From Stutzerimonas chloritidismutans AW-1 (GTDB lineage: Bacteria; Pseudomonadota; Gammaproteobacteria; Pseudomonadales; Pseudomonadaceae), in the NCBI RefSeq assembly GCF_000495915.1, contig NZ_AOFQ01000002.1:20667-84666 (forward strand): a stretch of 64,000 nt of DNA, read 5' to 3'. Positions 39,660 through 48,577 of the stretch are shown here, piece after piece. The position numbers and the translations under genes are program-made. The first letter of the stretch is position 1. Each line of letters begins with the position of its first letter. The notes under the pieces were generated by a model, which was not told the origin of the DNA, searched no databases, and saw only the letters and a list, made by a program, of their open reading frames with translations.

Positions 39660-39673
39660 TTGACGGACGTCAA
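39660..39673 (+). promoter_or_regulatory. ANR/DNR (FNR-type) box upstream of the HemN-like gene
   Basis: TTGAC-GGAC-GTCAA is a perfect palindrome matching the FNR-family form TTGAT-N4-ATCAA in 8 of 10 arm positions. A -10-like GATGAT lies at 39695-39700, which places the box centre near -41, the class II activation position. P. aeruginosa hemN is known to be under ANR and DNR control. Confidence 0.65.
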
Positions 39674-39745
39674 CGTCGCCCGCAGCGGCTCGCGGATGAT
39701 GCCGCGTAAAGCAACAGACGCGATATTCGCAGCCGGGAGGCTCTC

Positions 39746-41077
39746 ATGCTTGGCTCAGTGACCTGGGACGACGCGCTGGTACAACGCTACGGACAGATCG
39801 GGCAGAGGCACTGCACCTATCCGGCTGCGGCCGATTTCAGCGACCGGATCGCCCCGCTGGATCTGCTGCGTGCGTTGCGCGAGGGGCGTCGCGCCGGCCG
39901 CCCGCTGTCGATATCCATTCACCAGCCCGGTGGCGTCGAGCTGCAGCCTGGCGAGGCCGCGGCCTATCAGCTGCGGCTGCACCGCGAGATCGAACAGCTC
40001 GGTTGCCATGCCGGGCCGCTGCAGCAGGTCGAGCAGTTGCGGCTGAGCACCGGCACGCTGGGCATCGCCGCGTTACGAGAACTGATGACGCTGCTCAGAA
40101 GCCGTTTCAGTTTCGTCGATTCCCATGCCGGCAGCTTTCTCGCTGAAGTCGAGCTGGCTCATGTCGACTGGCCGCTGATTGGCGCGCTGCACGAGCTCGG
40201 CTTCAACCAGCTCAGCGTCGCGGTGCCCGATCTGCGCGCGGACGACGGCAGCACGGTCGAATATTTCCGCAGTTCGGCGCGCATCCGCGGGGTGATCGAA
40301 GCCGCCCATGCGTTGCATTACCGCTCGGTGAATCTGGATCTTGGCTACGGCAGGTCCTGGCAGACGCCGGCCAGCTTCGCGCGCAAGTTGGCGTCGATCA
40401 TCGAGCTGGCGCCCGATCAGGTAACGATGTTCGATTACCGCGACGCGCCTCTGGTCGCTTCCAATCCCGCGCGCCTCGGCCTGGCTTCGGTGGCCGATAC
40501 GCTGGCGATGTACCGCCATGGTGTCGAGCAGCTCAGCGCCGCCGGCTACCGCTACATCGGGCTGGGCAAGTTCGTCCTGCCTCACGACGATCTGGCGATG
40601 GCTCAGGAGATCGGCGCGCTGCACCACGATATCCATGGCTACACCCTGCACGGCGAATGCGATCACCTGGGGTTCGGGGTGGGCGCGATAAGCCGGGTCG
40701 ATGGCCTTTATTGTCAGAACGCCAGCACCGCGCAGGCCTATCAGCAGGCGCTCGACCAGGACCAGCTACCGAGCATTTGCGGTCTGCACGCCAGCCATGT
40801 CGATCCGCTGCACCAGTCGCTGCTCGAACACCTGCGCTGCACCTTCGCGCTGGATTTCGACGCGCTCAGCCAGCACTGCGGCGTGGATGTGCGGCAGCGC
40901 TACGCGCGGCATTGGCCTGCGCTGCAGCAGCTGCATGCCGATGGGATGATCGTGCTGGACGACAGCGGGCTGGAAATCCCGCTCCACGCTCGGCTACTGG
41001 TGCCGGCGGTGTGTGCGGCCTTCGAACAGCCAAACGCAATGGCGATTGGTCATTCGGCCGGGCGCCGGCGGCGCTGA
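39746..41077 (+). CDS. HemN-like protein lacking the radical-SAM cysteine motif
   Basis: 443 residues, collinear with oxygen-independent coproporphyrinogen III oxidase HemN: HCTYPAAADFSDRIAPLDLLRALRE, FNQLSVAVPDL, NLDLGYGRSWQTPASF, MFDYRDAPLV, YIGLGKFVLPHDDLAMAQE and GFGVGAISRVDGLYCQN correspond to HemN blocks. The expected CxxxCxxC [4Fe-4S] motif after 'PLSLYVHIPF' is gone: here it reads PLSISIHQPGGVELQPGEA, with no cysteine. The SAM motif GGGTP has become STGTLG. A radical-SAM reaction is therefore unlikely; a heme- or porphyrin-binding or regulatory role is possible. GGGAGG lies five bases before ATG 39746. Confidence 0.85.
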   Translation: MLGSVTWDDALVQRYGQIGQRHCTYPAAADFSDRIAPLDLLRALREGRRAGRPLSISIHQPGGVELQPGEAAAYQLRLHREIEQLGCHAGPLQQVEQLRLSTGTLGIAALRELMTLLRSRFSFVDSHAGSFLAEVELAHVDWPLIGALHELGFNQLSVAVPDLRADDGSTVEYFRSSARIRGVIEAAHALHYRSVNLDLGYGRSWQTPASFARKLASIIELAPDQVTMFDYRDAPLVASNPARLGLASVADTLAMYRHGVEQLSAAGYRYIGLGKFVLPHDDLAMAQEIGALHHDIHGYTLHGECDHLGFGVGAISRVDGLYCQNASTAQAYQQALDQDQLPSICGLHASHVDPLHQSLLEHLRCTFALDFDALSQHCGVDVRQRYARHWPALQQLHADGMIVLDDSGLEIPLHARLLVPAVCAAFEQPNAMAIGHSAGRRRR

Positions 41078-41086
41078 CTGGCGCCG

Positions 41087-41110
41087 CCGCTTCACCGCAC
41101 GGTGAAGCGG
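41087..41110. terminator. Perfect hairpin at convergent gene ends
   Basis: CCGCTTCACCG and CGGTGAAGCGG pair over 11 bases around a two-base centre, spanning the stop codon of the chemotaxis gene and ten bases beyond the HemN-like stop. It is probably a shared terminator; no long T-run is present. Confidence 0.55.
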
Positions 41111-42588
41111 CCGCTGAGGCTACCGAGGCGACCGGCCAGCGCGTGCAGCTGACGACCATCGTTATCCAGCTCGCTGGCGTCCCCGGCGTTACGCTCGGCG
41201 ACCTGCTGCACGCTCTGCAGATGACGCCCCATATCGGCTGAAACCGCGGTCTGTTCGTGGGTCGCGGCGGCAATCATTTCGTTCATCTGGCTGATGCCCT
41301 CGATCTCGCTGGCGATGGCGTCCAGCAGGGCGGTGGTGTCCTGGCTGCTGCTCACGCAACGGGCCACGCTGTCGCGGCTGTTCTGCATCGCTTCGGTGGC
41401 CTTGCGACTGCCTTGCTGCAGGCGGCTGATGATGCCCTGGATCTCGGTGGTGGAAGCCGCGGTCTTCTGCGCCAGATTGCGCACCTCGTCGGCGACCACG
41501 GCGAACCCGCGACCCTGTTCCCCTGCTCGTGCGGCCTCGATGGCGGCATTGAGGGCGAGCAGGTTGGTCTGTTCGGCGATGGTACGGATCACCTCCAGCA
41601 CGCGGTCGATCTGCTCCGATTGCGCGGCCAGGTCCTGAACCACGCGGTCGGTGCCTTCGATGTGTTCGGCAAGGGTGCCGATCTCGCTGCGCACGCCGCT
41701 GACCGCGCTGCGGCCCTGGCCGGCCTTCTGGCTGGCACCCTGGGCAGCCTGCGCCGCGCGATCGGCGTGGCCGGCGACGTCATCGATGGCTACGGTCATC
41801 TGCTGCATGGCTTCGACCATGTAGGCAGTCTCGTCCAGTTGGCGGCTGGCACCGTCACGCAGCTGGCGGGTTGCCTCGCTGAGGTTGGCGGCGGTGCCGC
41901 CCAGCCCCGCGGTGTCGCGTACCACGGCGCCGACCAGATCGCCCAGTTGGTCGAGCAGTTGATTGAAGCGCTGGGTGACCGGCCCGCTGACCTGGCTGCG
42001 GTAGCTCAGATCGATGCGTTCGGGACGCGCGGTGATGGCGGCGGCAGCGCCGAGCAGCGCTTCGCCTTCGCGGGCCTCGGCGGCGGCACGGATTGCCAGA
42101 TAGACCAGGATTGCGCTTTCCAGCACCACGTAGAACGCATGCAGGAATACCTCGCCCCAGTTGCCATCGGGCATCAGGAATACGTCGGTGCCCTGTTGTT
42201 GCAGGGCGAAAAAGCTCAGGTGGTGCACGGCGATGGTCAGTGCAGCGACCACGATGGGCAGCCAGTCGCGGTAATACACCAGGAACGCCAACAGGGCGAA
42301 GATGCCGAAATGCATCTCCAGCATGCCGTGTGCCTGGTTGATATGCAGCGCGGAGAACACCATGAATGCGGCGCCGATCAGGCAGCGCAGCAGACGTTGA
42401 CCAGGGATCAGCATGTACAGCGCAGTTACCGCCACGCCGGTCAGCCCGCCGATGACCAGTGCTTGCGCCCAAGTGCCATGGAAAGCCGCCACGCCGAACG
42501 AGTAGGCGACCAGAAACCAGATCACACCCAGCATGATGCGATCGGCCTTGAGGTAATGCGCTTGCAGCGTGACGCTTTCGCTGTTCAT
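41092..42588 (-). CDS. Methyl-accepting chemotaxis protein with multi-helix membrane sensor
   Basis: 498 residues. The first ~190 residues hold about six transmembrane helices with almost no periplasmic domain, unlike classical four-helix-bundle receptors ([39 protein letters not shown] and others). The signalling domain follows (about 230-490), with the conserved tip [20 protein letters not shown] and [17 protein letters not shown]. The signal may be sensed inside the membrane. It begins 43 bases after the CFA-like gene and might be read through from the light operon, but has no overlap with it. Confidence 0.9.
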   Translation of the reverse strand: MNSESVTLQAHYLKADRIMLGVIWFLVAYSFGVAAFHGTWAQALVIGGLTGVAVTALYMLIPGQRLLRCLIGAAFMVFSALHINQAHGMLEMHFGIFALLAFLVYYRDWLPIVVAALTIAVHHLSFFALQQQGTDVFLMPDGNWGEVFLHAFYVVLESAILVYLAIRAAAEAREGEALLGAAAAITARPERIDLSYRSQVSGPVTQRFNQLLDQLGDLVGAVVRDTAGLGGTAANLSEATRQLRDGASRQLDETAYMVEAMQQMTVAIDDVAGHADRAAQAAQGASQKAGQGRSAVSGVRSEIGTLAEHIEGTDRVVQDLAAQSEQIDRVLEVIRTIAEQTNLLALNAAIEAARAGEQGRGFAVVADEVRNLAQKTAASTTEIQGIISRLQQGSRKATEAMQNSRDSVARCVSSSQDTTALLDAIASEIEGISQMNEMIAAATHEQTAVSADMGRHLQSVQQVAERNAGDASELDNDGRQLHALAGRLGSLSGRFTVR

Positions 42589-42631
42589 GGATGACTCCGG
42601 GTGAAAGTCCGCACTCCTGTTATCGGGCGCC

Positions 42632-43909
42632 TCATGCCGCGCTTGATCCGTCGTAGAGCGGTTTCCGACGAGCGCCCGGTTTGGCCAGCAGCAGCTGTGC
42701 GGTGCCGATGGCGCGCTCGATGAAGCCGCCCTCGCAGTAGCACAGGTAGAACTCCCAGAGCCGGTAGAAATAGTCGTCGTAACCGTGGCGCTCCAGCTCG
42801 CCGCGGGCGCGGCGGAAGTTCTCGTGCCACAGGCGCAGGGTGCGCGCGTAGTGTTCGCCGAAGTCCTCCATGTGCAGCAGGTTCATGTCCGAGTCGCTGG
42901 CTACGATATTGAGCATGCGCTGCATGGAGGGCAGGGCACCGCCGGGGAAGATGTAGCGCTGGATGAAGTCGACGCTGCGGCGCGCCTGTTCGTAGCGCTG
43001 GTCGCGAATGGTGATGGCTTGCAGCAGCATCAGCCCGTCGTCCTTGAGCAGCCGCGAGCACTGTCGGAAGTAAGTCGGCAGGAAGTCGTGGCCGACCGCT
43101 TCGATCATTTCGATGGACACCAGCTTGTCGAACTGACCGTCGAGATCGCGATAGTCCTTGAGCAGCAGGGTGATGCGGTCCTGCAGGCCCTGTTCTTCGA
43201 TGCGCCGCTGGGTGTAGGCGAACTGTTCGCGCGACAGCGTGGTGGTGGTCACCCGGCAGCCACGGTGGATGGCGGCATAGAGCGCCATGCTTCCCCAGCC
43301 GGTACCAATCTCCAGCAGATGGTCCTCGGGCTGCAGGTCGAGCTTTTCGCAGATGCGTTCGAGCTTGTGCAGCTGGGCCTGTTCCAGATCCTGTTCGGGG
43401 CTGGTGAACATTGCCGCCGAGTACATCATGGTCGGGTCGAGAAACTGCTCGAAGAGCTCGTTGCCGAGGTCGTAATGGGCGGCGATGTTGCGCTGTGAGC
43501 CGCTGCGGGTGTTGCGGTTGAACCAGTGCAACGCCTTGATCACCGGCTGGCCGAACAGCGCCAGGCTGCCGCGCTCGATGTTGTCGAGCACGTCCATGTT
43601 GGCGACGAACAGGCGGATCACCGCGGTCAGGTCGGGGCTGTGCCAGTAGCCGTGAATGTAGGCTTCGCCGGCGCCGATCGAGCCGCGCGCGGCGATCAGG
43701 CCCCAGGCGGCACTGTCGGTTATATGAATTTCTGCCTTGAGCGGGCTCGCCAGATCGCCGAACTGCTGGCAGACATCGCCGTGTTGCAGTCTCAGCAACC
43801 CGTGGCGCAGGTGTTCGAGCTGATTCAGCACGGTACGGCGCAGCAGGCTGCTGGCCAGTCCCATGCCCGCCAGCGGACGGACTTTGACGGTCAGGCTAGG
43901 GCTCTTCAT
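42632..43909 (-). CDS. CFA-synthase-family SAM methyltransferase (possible UfaM)
   Basis: Methylates double bonds of membrane phospholipid acyl chains; family members make cyclopropane or methylated/furan fatty acids. 425 residues: N-terminal lipid-binding region, then the methyltransferase core ([19 protein letters not shown] site, [42 protein letters not shown] [25 protein letters not shown]). P. putida ufaM (furan fatty acid synthesis) is a light-induced gene of this class; identity with UfaM here is inference. It is the last gene of an eight-gene operon, overlapping the DUF1365 gene by 14 bases. Confidence 0.9.
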   Translation of the reverse strand: MKSPSLTVKVRPLAGMGLASSLLRRTVLNQLEHLRHGLLRLQHGDVCQQFGDLASPLKAEIHITDSAAWGLIAARGSIGAGEAYIHGYWHSPDLTAVIRLFVANMDVLDNIERGSLALFGQPVIKALHWFNRNTRSGSQRNIAAHYDLGNELFEQFLDPTMMYSAAMFTSPEQDLEQAQLHKLERICEKLDLQPEDHLLEIGTGWGSMALYAAIHRGCRVTTTTLSREQFAYTQRRIEEQGLQDRITLLLKDYRDLDGQFDKLVSIEMIEAVGHDFLPTYFRQCSRLLKDDGLMLLQAITIRDQRYEQARRSVDFIQRYIFPGGALPSMQRMLNIVASDSDMNLLHMEDFGEHYARTLRLWHENFRRARGELERHGYDDYFYRLWEFYLCYCEGGFIERAIGTAQLLLAKPGARRKPLYDGSSAA

Positions 43910-44711
43910 GGCGGGCTCCGGTGGGTTGCGGGACGGCCAGCCCGTACGCCTTGGTAGCGGGCTGATGGGTGAAGATCGGTGTGCGCTTGAGCAGCAGGCG
44001 CAGCGCCTGCCAGTAGATGGCGAGCAGGGTCTTGGCGGTCATCCAGGGGAAGCCGAGCAGGTAGCGGTGCACCGCGCCGCAAGTCAGCGCCTGGCGTTGC
44101 AGACCGAGGGTGGCGTCAAACAGCTTCTGCTCGCCCTGCCAATCCTCCATGTGCACGCCGATGCGTCGTCCCGGCGGGTTGAAGCGCATGCGGTATTCCA
44201 GCTCGCCGGGCAGGAACGGCGAGACGTGGAAGGTCTTCGCCACCGTGCAGCGCAGGTTGCGATTGCCGGATGCCGGCAGCACGTAGTGATAACGCTCGCG
44301 CCAGGGGGTGTTGCTGACTTCGCAGAGCACCGCGGTCAGCTGTTCCTGTTCGTCGAAGCAATAGAAGAAGCTGACCGGGTTGAAGCACAGCCCCCAGCTG
44401 CGCGGCTGGGTCAGCAGGCGCACGGCACCGGTGACCGGCCGCCCGAGGGCTTCGCTGACCCGCTGGCGGACCGCGTCGGCCAGCGCGATGCCCTGGCTGG
44501 TGTATTGCGGCAGGTAGTCGCGCTCGCGGAAGGAAAATGCGGCGAAGCGGGCACGCCCACTCAGGGGCGAAAGCCCGAGCACGGCGTCCTGTTCGGCCAG
44601 GTCGAGGTACAGCAACCCCATGCGATAGCTGAACGCATGGGCCCGTGGCGCGAAGCGCCGATGCTGCACCCAGCCGCTGTACAGCGCGCTGTGCACGATG
44701 GCGCTGCTCAC
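43896..44711 (-). CDS. DUF1365 family protein
   Basis: 271 residues beginning at GTG 44711, which overlaps the FAD-oxidoreductase stop (GTGA). Family marks: SALYSGWVQHRRFAPRAHAFSYRMGLLYLDL at the N-terminus, FNPVSFFYCFDE in the middle, and KTFHVSPFLPGELEYRMRF. DUF1365 proteins almost always occur with a CFA-like methyltransferase and an amine-oxidase-like flavoprotein, as here, so a part in fatty-acyl modification is likely; the reaction is unknown. Confidence 0.88.
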   Translation of the reverse strand: MSSAIVHSALYSGWVQHRRFAPRAHAFSYRMGLLYLDLAEQDAVLGLSPLSGRARFAAFSFRERDYLPQYTSQGIALADAVRQRVSEALGRPVTGAVRLLTQPRSWGLCFNPVSFFYCFDEQEQLTAVLCEVSNTPWRERYHYVLPASGNRNLRCTVAKTFHVSPFLPGELEYRMRFNPPGRRIGVHMEDWQGEQKLFDATLGLQRQALTCGAVHRYLLGFPWMTAKTLLAIYWQALRLLLKRTPIFTHQPATKAYGLAVPQPTGARHEEP

Positions 44712-45955
44712 AGCGACTCTCCGAAGGCGGCGGCGACGCGCAACGCGCTGACCACACCGTCCTCGTGGAAGCCATTGCCCCAGTAGGCACCACAAAAGTA
44801 GCTGTGCCGGGCGCCGAGGAGTTCGTCGGCACGGGTCTGCGCGGCGATGCCGGCCAGGCTGTATTGCGGGTGGGCGTAGGAGAAGCGCGCGAGGATCAGG
44901 TCCGGATCGATCGCTTCGCTCTGGTTGAGGCTGACGCAGAAGGTTTCCGGCGACTCGATGCCCTGCAGGATGTTCATGTTGTAGGTCACCGCGGCCTGCT
45001 GCGCGGTCGGCCCGCCGAGGCGGTAGTTCCAGCTGGCCCAGGCGCGGCGCCGCTTGGGCAGCAGGCGCGTATCGGTGTGCAGCACCACGTCGTTTGCGGC
45101 GTAGCCGATGGCTCCGAGGATCTCTCGTTCGACCCGGCTCGGTTCGGCCAGCAGGCTCAGCGCCTGGTCGCTGTGACAGGCGAAGATCACCTTGTCGAAA
45201 CGCTCGGCACCGGCCGGGCTCTGGATCGTTACGCCGTGCTCATCGCGCAGCACCTCGAACACCGGGCAGTTGAGACGGATGTGCTGGCTAAAACCCCGCG
45301 TCAGTGGCGATATATAGGCACTGGAGCCGCCTTCGACGACGTACCACTGTGGGCGATCGCTCACCGACAGCAGCCCGTGGTTCTTGAAGAAGCGGATGAA
45401 GAATTCCACCGGGAATTCCAGCATGTCGGCCAGCGACATCGACCAGATCGCTGCGCCCATCGGCACGATGTAGTGATCGATAAAGCGCTGGCTGTAGCGG
45501 CCCAGCTCGAGATAGGTACCCAGGGTGACGTGGGCACCGAGGCGGCCGTGCTTGTAGTCGTCAAGCGCTTCGCGGTTGAAGCGCAGGATGTCGCGGATCA
45601 TGCCCCAGAACGGTGGCGAGAACAGGTTGCTGCGCTGGGCGAACAACGTGTTGAGGTCGTGGCCGTTGTATTCCAGGTCGCTGAGCGGATCGCTCACCGA
45701 AAAGCTCATTTCGGTCGGCTTGTAGCGCACTCCGAGCTTGTCCAGCAACTTGATGAAGTTGGGGTAGGTCCAGTCATTGAAGACGATGAAGCCGGTGTCC
45801 ACCGCGTAGTCCCGGCCGTGCAGGCGGAAGTCCACGGTATGGGTGTGGCCGCCGATCCAGCTGGCCGATTCGAACACCGCGACCTGGTGCTGACGGGACA
45901 GCAGATGCGCACAGGTAAGTCCGGCAATACCGCTGCCGATGATGGCGATTTTCAT
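44708..45955 (-). CDS. FAD-dependent amine-oxidase-like oxidoreductase
   Basis: 415 residues from ATG 45955. The N-terminal dinucleotide motif is MKIAIIGSGIAGLTCAHLL, with GGHTHTVDF and a C-terminal FAD block FCGAYWGNGFHEDGVVSALRVAAAF. This is the flavoprotein group found beside CFA-like enzymes (NAD/FAD-binding, COG2907), probably a fatty-acyl desaturase or oxidase in the lipid pathway. It sits between SDR and DUF1365 genes, overlapping the latter by four bases. Confidence 0.9.
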   Translation of the reverse strand: MKIAIIGSGIAGLTCAHLLSRQHQVAVFESASWIGGHTHTVDFRLHGRDYAVDTGFIVFNDWTYPNFIKLLDKLGVRYKPTEMSFSVSDPLSDLEYNGHDLNTLFAQRSNLFSPPFWGMIRDILRFNREALDDYKHGRLGAHVTLGTYLELGRYSQRFIDHYIVPMGAAIWSMSLADMLEFPVEFFIRFFKNHGLLSVSDRPQWYVVEGGSSAYISPLTRGFSQHIRLNCPVFEVLRDEHGVTIQSPAGAERFDKVIFACHSDQALSLLAEPSRVEREILGAIGYAANDVVLHTDTRLLPKRRRAWASWNYRLGGPTAQQAAVTYNMNILQGIESPETFCVSLNQSEAIDPDLILARFSYAHPQYSLAGIAAQTRADELLGARHSYFCGAYWGNGFHEDGVVSALRVAAAFGESL

Positions 45956-45957
45956 GG

Positions 45958-46725
45958 TTATCCTTCCTTGAGAGGCGTACGCGCCAGTCGCCGGCCGAGG
46001 GCGAATTGCAGGCGTGCGGGCAGCAGTGAGAGCAGGCGCAGCACAGAGATGAACGGCGCCGGAAACGCGATGTGCAGCGGGCGGCGTTCCAGCCGTCGGG
46101 CGATCTGCCGTGCGGCCTTGTCCGCCGGCCAGCTCATGGGCATGGGAAAGTCGTTGCGACGGGTCAGCGGTGTGTCGACGAACCCCGGGCTGACGAGGGT
46201 GACGTCGATGCCTTCGTTGGCCAGATCCAGACGCAGCGATTCGAGCAGGTAGCGCAGCGCCGCCTTGGATGCGCCGTAAGCCCCGGCACGCGGCAGCGGC
46301 AGCCAGGTCACCGAGCTGCCGACGCCGACCAGATGCGGGCGCACCCCTTGGCGCAGCAGAGGTAGTGCCGCCTCGATGCAGTAGCCGACAGCGAGTACGT
46401 TGGCGCCCATCACGCGCTCCAGCAGCGCCGCGTCGAATCGGCCGGCGTCGATGTATTCGCAGGTGCCGGCGTTGAGGATCACGCTGTCCAACGCGCCCCA
46501 TTGCGTCTGGATGGCGGCGCCGATGTCGCGCACCTGTTCGCTGTCGGTGAGATCGCCGGGCAACACCAGCACACGCCCCGGGTAGCGCCGGGCAAAGGCC
46601 TGCAGCGGCTCGGCGCGGCGTGCCGACAGCGCCAGGCAGTGCCCGTCGGCGAGCAGCTGACGCGCCAGTTCCAGGCCAATGCCACTGCTGGCGCCGGTCA
46701 GCCAGATACGTCGCGAGAGGTTCAC
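45958..46725 (-). CDS. Short-chain dehydrogenase/reductase of the lipid operon
   Basis: 255 residues from GTG 46725, overlapping the NTF2-like stop (GTGA). Classical SDR features: nucleotide motif LTGASSGIGLELARQL (TGxxxGIG), NAG in VILNAGTCEY, catalytic Ser region VGSSVTWLPL and YxxxK in AYGASKAALRYLL. It ends two bases before the FAD gene start. Substrate unknown; context suggests an acyl or carbonyl intermediate of the fatty-acid modification pathway. Confidence 0.9.
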   Translation of the reverse strand: MNLSRRIWLTGASSGIGLELARQLLADGHCLALSARRAEPLQAFARRYPGRVLVLPGDLTDSEQVRDIGAAIQTQWGALDSVILNAGTCEYIDAGRFDAALLERVMGANVLAVGYCIEAALPLLRQGVRPHLVGVGSSVTWLPLPRAGAYGASKAALRYLLESLRLDLANEGIDVTLVSPGFVDTPLTRRNDFPMPMSWPADKAARQIARRLERRPLHIAFPAPFISVLRLLSLLPARLQFALGRRLARTPLKEG

Positions 46726-47150
46726 GCGAGCCTCCGCTGCAGCCAGCGAATGGCCGCGCCGAGCAGGGGCACATGCTGATAGAGCAGGGCACCGGCATCG
46801 AAGTAGTCGCGGTGGCGGACGACCTTGCCGGCGCCGTTCCAGCGCAGCAGCGAGCAGCCTTCGAGGCTGATCAGCTTGCCGCCGTTCAGCCGCGGATGTC
46901 GGTAACTCATGATCCAACGCAGATAGCCCTGGCCGTCGCATATCTCATCGTGGCTGATGAACTCGAAATGCAGATGTTCGACGTTGGCATACAGCTCGCT
47001 GAAATAGCGCTCCAGCTCGACGAGCCCGCAGACCTCATGCAGCGGGTCGGTGAAGTGCACGTCGGCGCTGTAGAGGTCGCGCAGGCGGTCGAGATTGCTC
47101 GCGTCGAGGCGGGCGAACTCGCAGGCGAAAGACCGCAGGAAGCCGCTCAT
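46722..47150 (-). CDS. NTF2/SnoaL-like small protein
   Basis: 142 residues with an NTF2-like cone fold signature (LYSADVHFTDPLHEV, YFSELYANVEHLHFEF, RWNGAGKVVRHRDYFD, C-terminal WLQRRL). Members bind small hydrophobic ligands or act as isomerases. ATG 47150 overlaps the photolyase stop (ATGA) and the stop overlaps the SDR start, so it is firmly inside the light operon. Confidence 0.85.
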   Translation of the reverse strand: MSGFLRSFACEFARLDASNLDRLRDLYSADVHFTDPLHEVCGLVELERYFSELYANVEHLHFEFISHDEICDGQGYLRWIMSYRHPRLNGGKLISLEGCSLLRWNGAGKVVRHRDYFDAGALLYQHVPLLGAAIRWLQRRLA

Positions 47151-48577
47151 GCTTGCGCATCCGGCAGGTTGCGGAAGGCATCCAGCGCCCGCGCCCGGCT
47201 GGCGCCGAGGTCGACGATGGGGGCGGGGTACTCGGTTACGCCGAACAGGCTGCGGTGCGCCGACGGGTTATGCACGTCGCGCCTGCTCAGGTGCTGCAGC
47301 TCGGGAAGCCAGCGGTGCAGGAACTGCCCGTCCGGGTCGAAGCGTTGCGACTGGCTGATCGGATTGAACAGGCGGAAGTAGGGCACCGAATCCGTGCCGG
47401 TGGACGCGCTCCATTGCCAGCCGCCATTGTTGGCGGCCAGGTCGCCGTCGATCAGGTGACGCATGAACCAGCGCTCGCCCTCACGCCAGTCGATCAGCAG
47501 GTTCTTGCTGAGGAACATGGCGACGACCATGCGCAGACGGTTGTGCATCCAGCCGGTTTCCTGCATCTGGCGCATGGCCGCATCGATGATCGGAAAGCCC
47601 GTGCGGCCCTGCTGCCATGCTTCCAGCTCGTACGGCGCGCGCCGCCAGGGCAGTGCCTCGGTTTCCGGGCGAAAGGCGCGGTACATGGATACCCGCGGAT
47701 AGCCGACCAGGATGTGCTTGTAGAACTCGCGCCAGAGCAGTTCGTTGATCCAGGTGGTGACGCCGGTGCTGCCGCTGTCCAGCTCGCCCTGGTTGTAGCC
47801 AAGCGCCGCGTGCAGGCACTGGCGGATGGAAATGACACCGGCGGCGAGGTAGGCCGAGAGCTGGCTGGTGCCGGGCTCGGCGGGCAGGTCGCGGCGCTGG
47901 TGGTATTCGTTCAGGTCGTCCTCGACGAACGCTGCCAGGCGCCGCTGGGCGAAGGCTTCGCCGGCTGGCCAGAGCGCGCGCAGATAGTCCGTGGGTCGCG
48001 GAAAACCGGTGACCGTCGTGGGTATCGGGTCACTGGTGATACCCAGCGGCGCCTGGGCCGCAGGCACCGGCTCGCAGGTTGGCAGCGATACGCTCAGGTG
48101 GGCGAGGCAGGCCTTGCGGAACTGGCTGAACACCTTGAAGTAGCTGCCCGACTGCGTCTGTACGCTGCCCGGAGTGAACAGCAGCTGGTCGAGATAGCCG
48201 CGCACGCTGATGCCGGCCGCTTCCAGATGCGTCGTAACTGCCTGATCGCGGCGCTGCTCGTTTACCCCGTACTCGTCGTTGTAATGCAGCCGCTGCACGC
48301 CCTGTTCGCGGCAGACCTTCAGCAGCGCGTCGGGTACCGCCTGCCAATCATCGACCTCGCGAATCAGCAGCGGGACGTTGAGCGCGCCCAGCCGCGTCGA
48401 CAGCTCGGCGAGGTTACGCAGCCAGAAGTCGACTTTGCACGGGGCATCGTCGTGGGCGAGCCATTGCCCCGGGGTCACCAGATACAGCGCCACGGTAGGG
48501 CCGCAAGCCATCGCAGCCGCGAGGGCGGTGTTGTCGCTTGTGCGCAGATCGCTGCGCAGCCAGAGCAGCTGGGTCAT
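47147..48577 (-). CDS. phrB: Deoxyribodipyrimidine photolyase
   Basis: Blue-light-driven repair of cyclobutane pyrimidine dimers using FAD. 476 residues: N-terminal antenna domain (LLWLRSDLRTSDNTAL), C-terminal FAD domain with TSQLSAYLAAGVIS, WINELLWREFYKHIL, GFPIIDAAMRQMQETGWMHNRLRMVVAMFLSKNLLIDWREGE and WQWSASTGTDSVPYFR, all typical of class I CPD photolyases including the Trp electron chain. ATG 48577 overlaps the MerR stop. P. putida phrB is light-induced. Confidence 0.94.
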   Translation of the reverse strand: MTQLLWLRSDLRTSDNTALAAAMACGPTVALYLVTPGQWLAHDDAPCKVDFWLRNLAELSTRLGALNVPLLIREVDDWQAVPDALLKVCREQGVQRLHYNDEYGVNEQRRDQAVTTHLEAAGISVRGYLDQLLFTPGSVQTQSGSYFKVFSQFRKACLAHLSVSLPTCEPVPAAQAPLGITSDPIPTTVTGFPRPTDYLRALWPAGEAFAQRRLAAFVEDDLNEYHQRRDLPAEPGTSQLSAYLAAGVISIRQCLHAALGYNQGELDSGSTGVTTWINELLWREFYKHILVGYPRVSMYRAFRPETEALPWRRAPYELEAWQQGRTGFPIIDAAMRQMQETGWMHNRLRMVVAMFLSKNLLIDWREGERWFMRHLIDGDLAANNGGWQWSASTGTDSVPYFRLFNPISQSQRFDPDGQFLHRWLPELQHLSRRDVHNPSAHRSLFGVTEYPAPIVDLGASRARALDAFRNLPDAQA

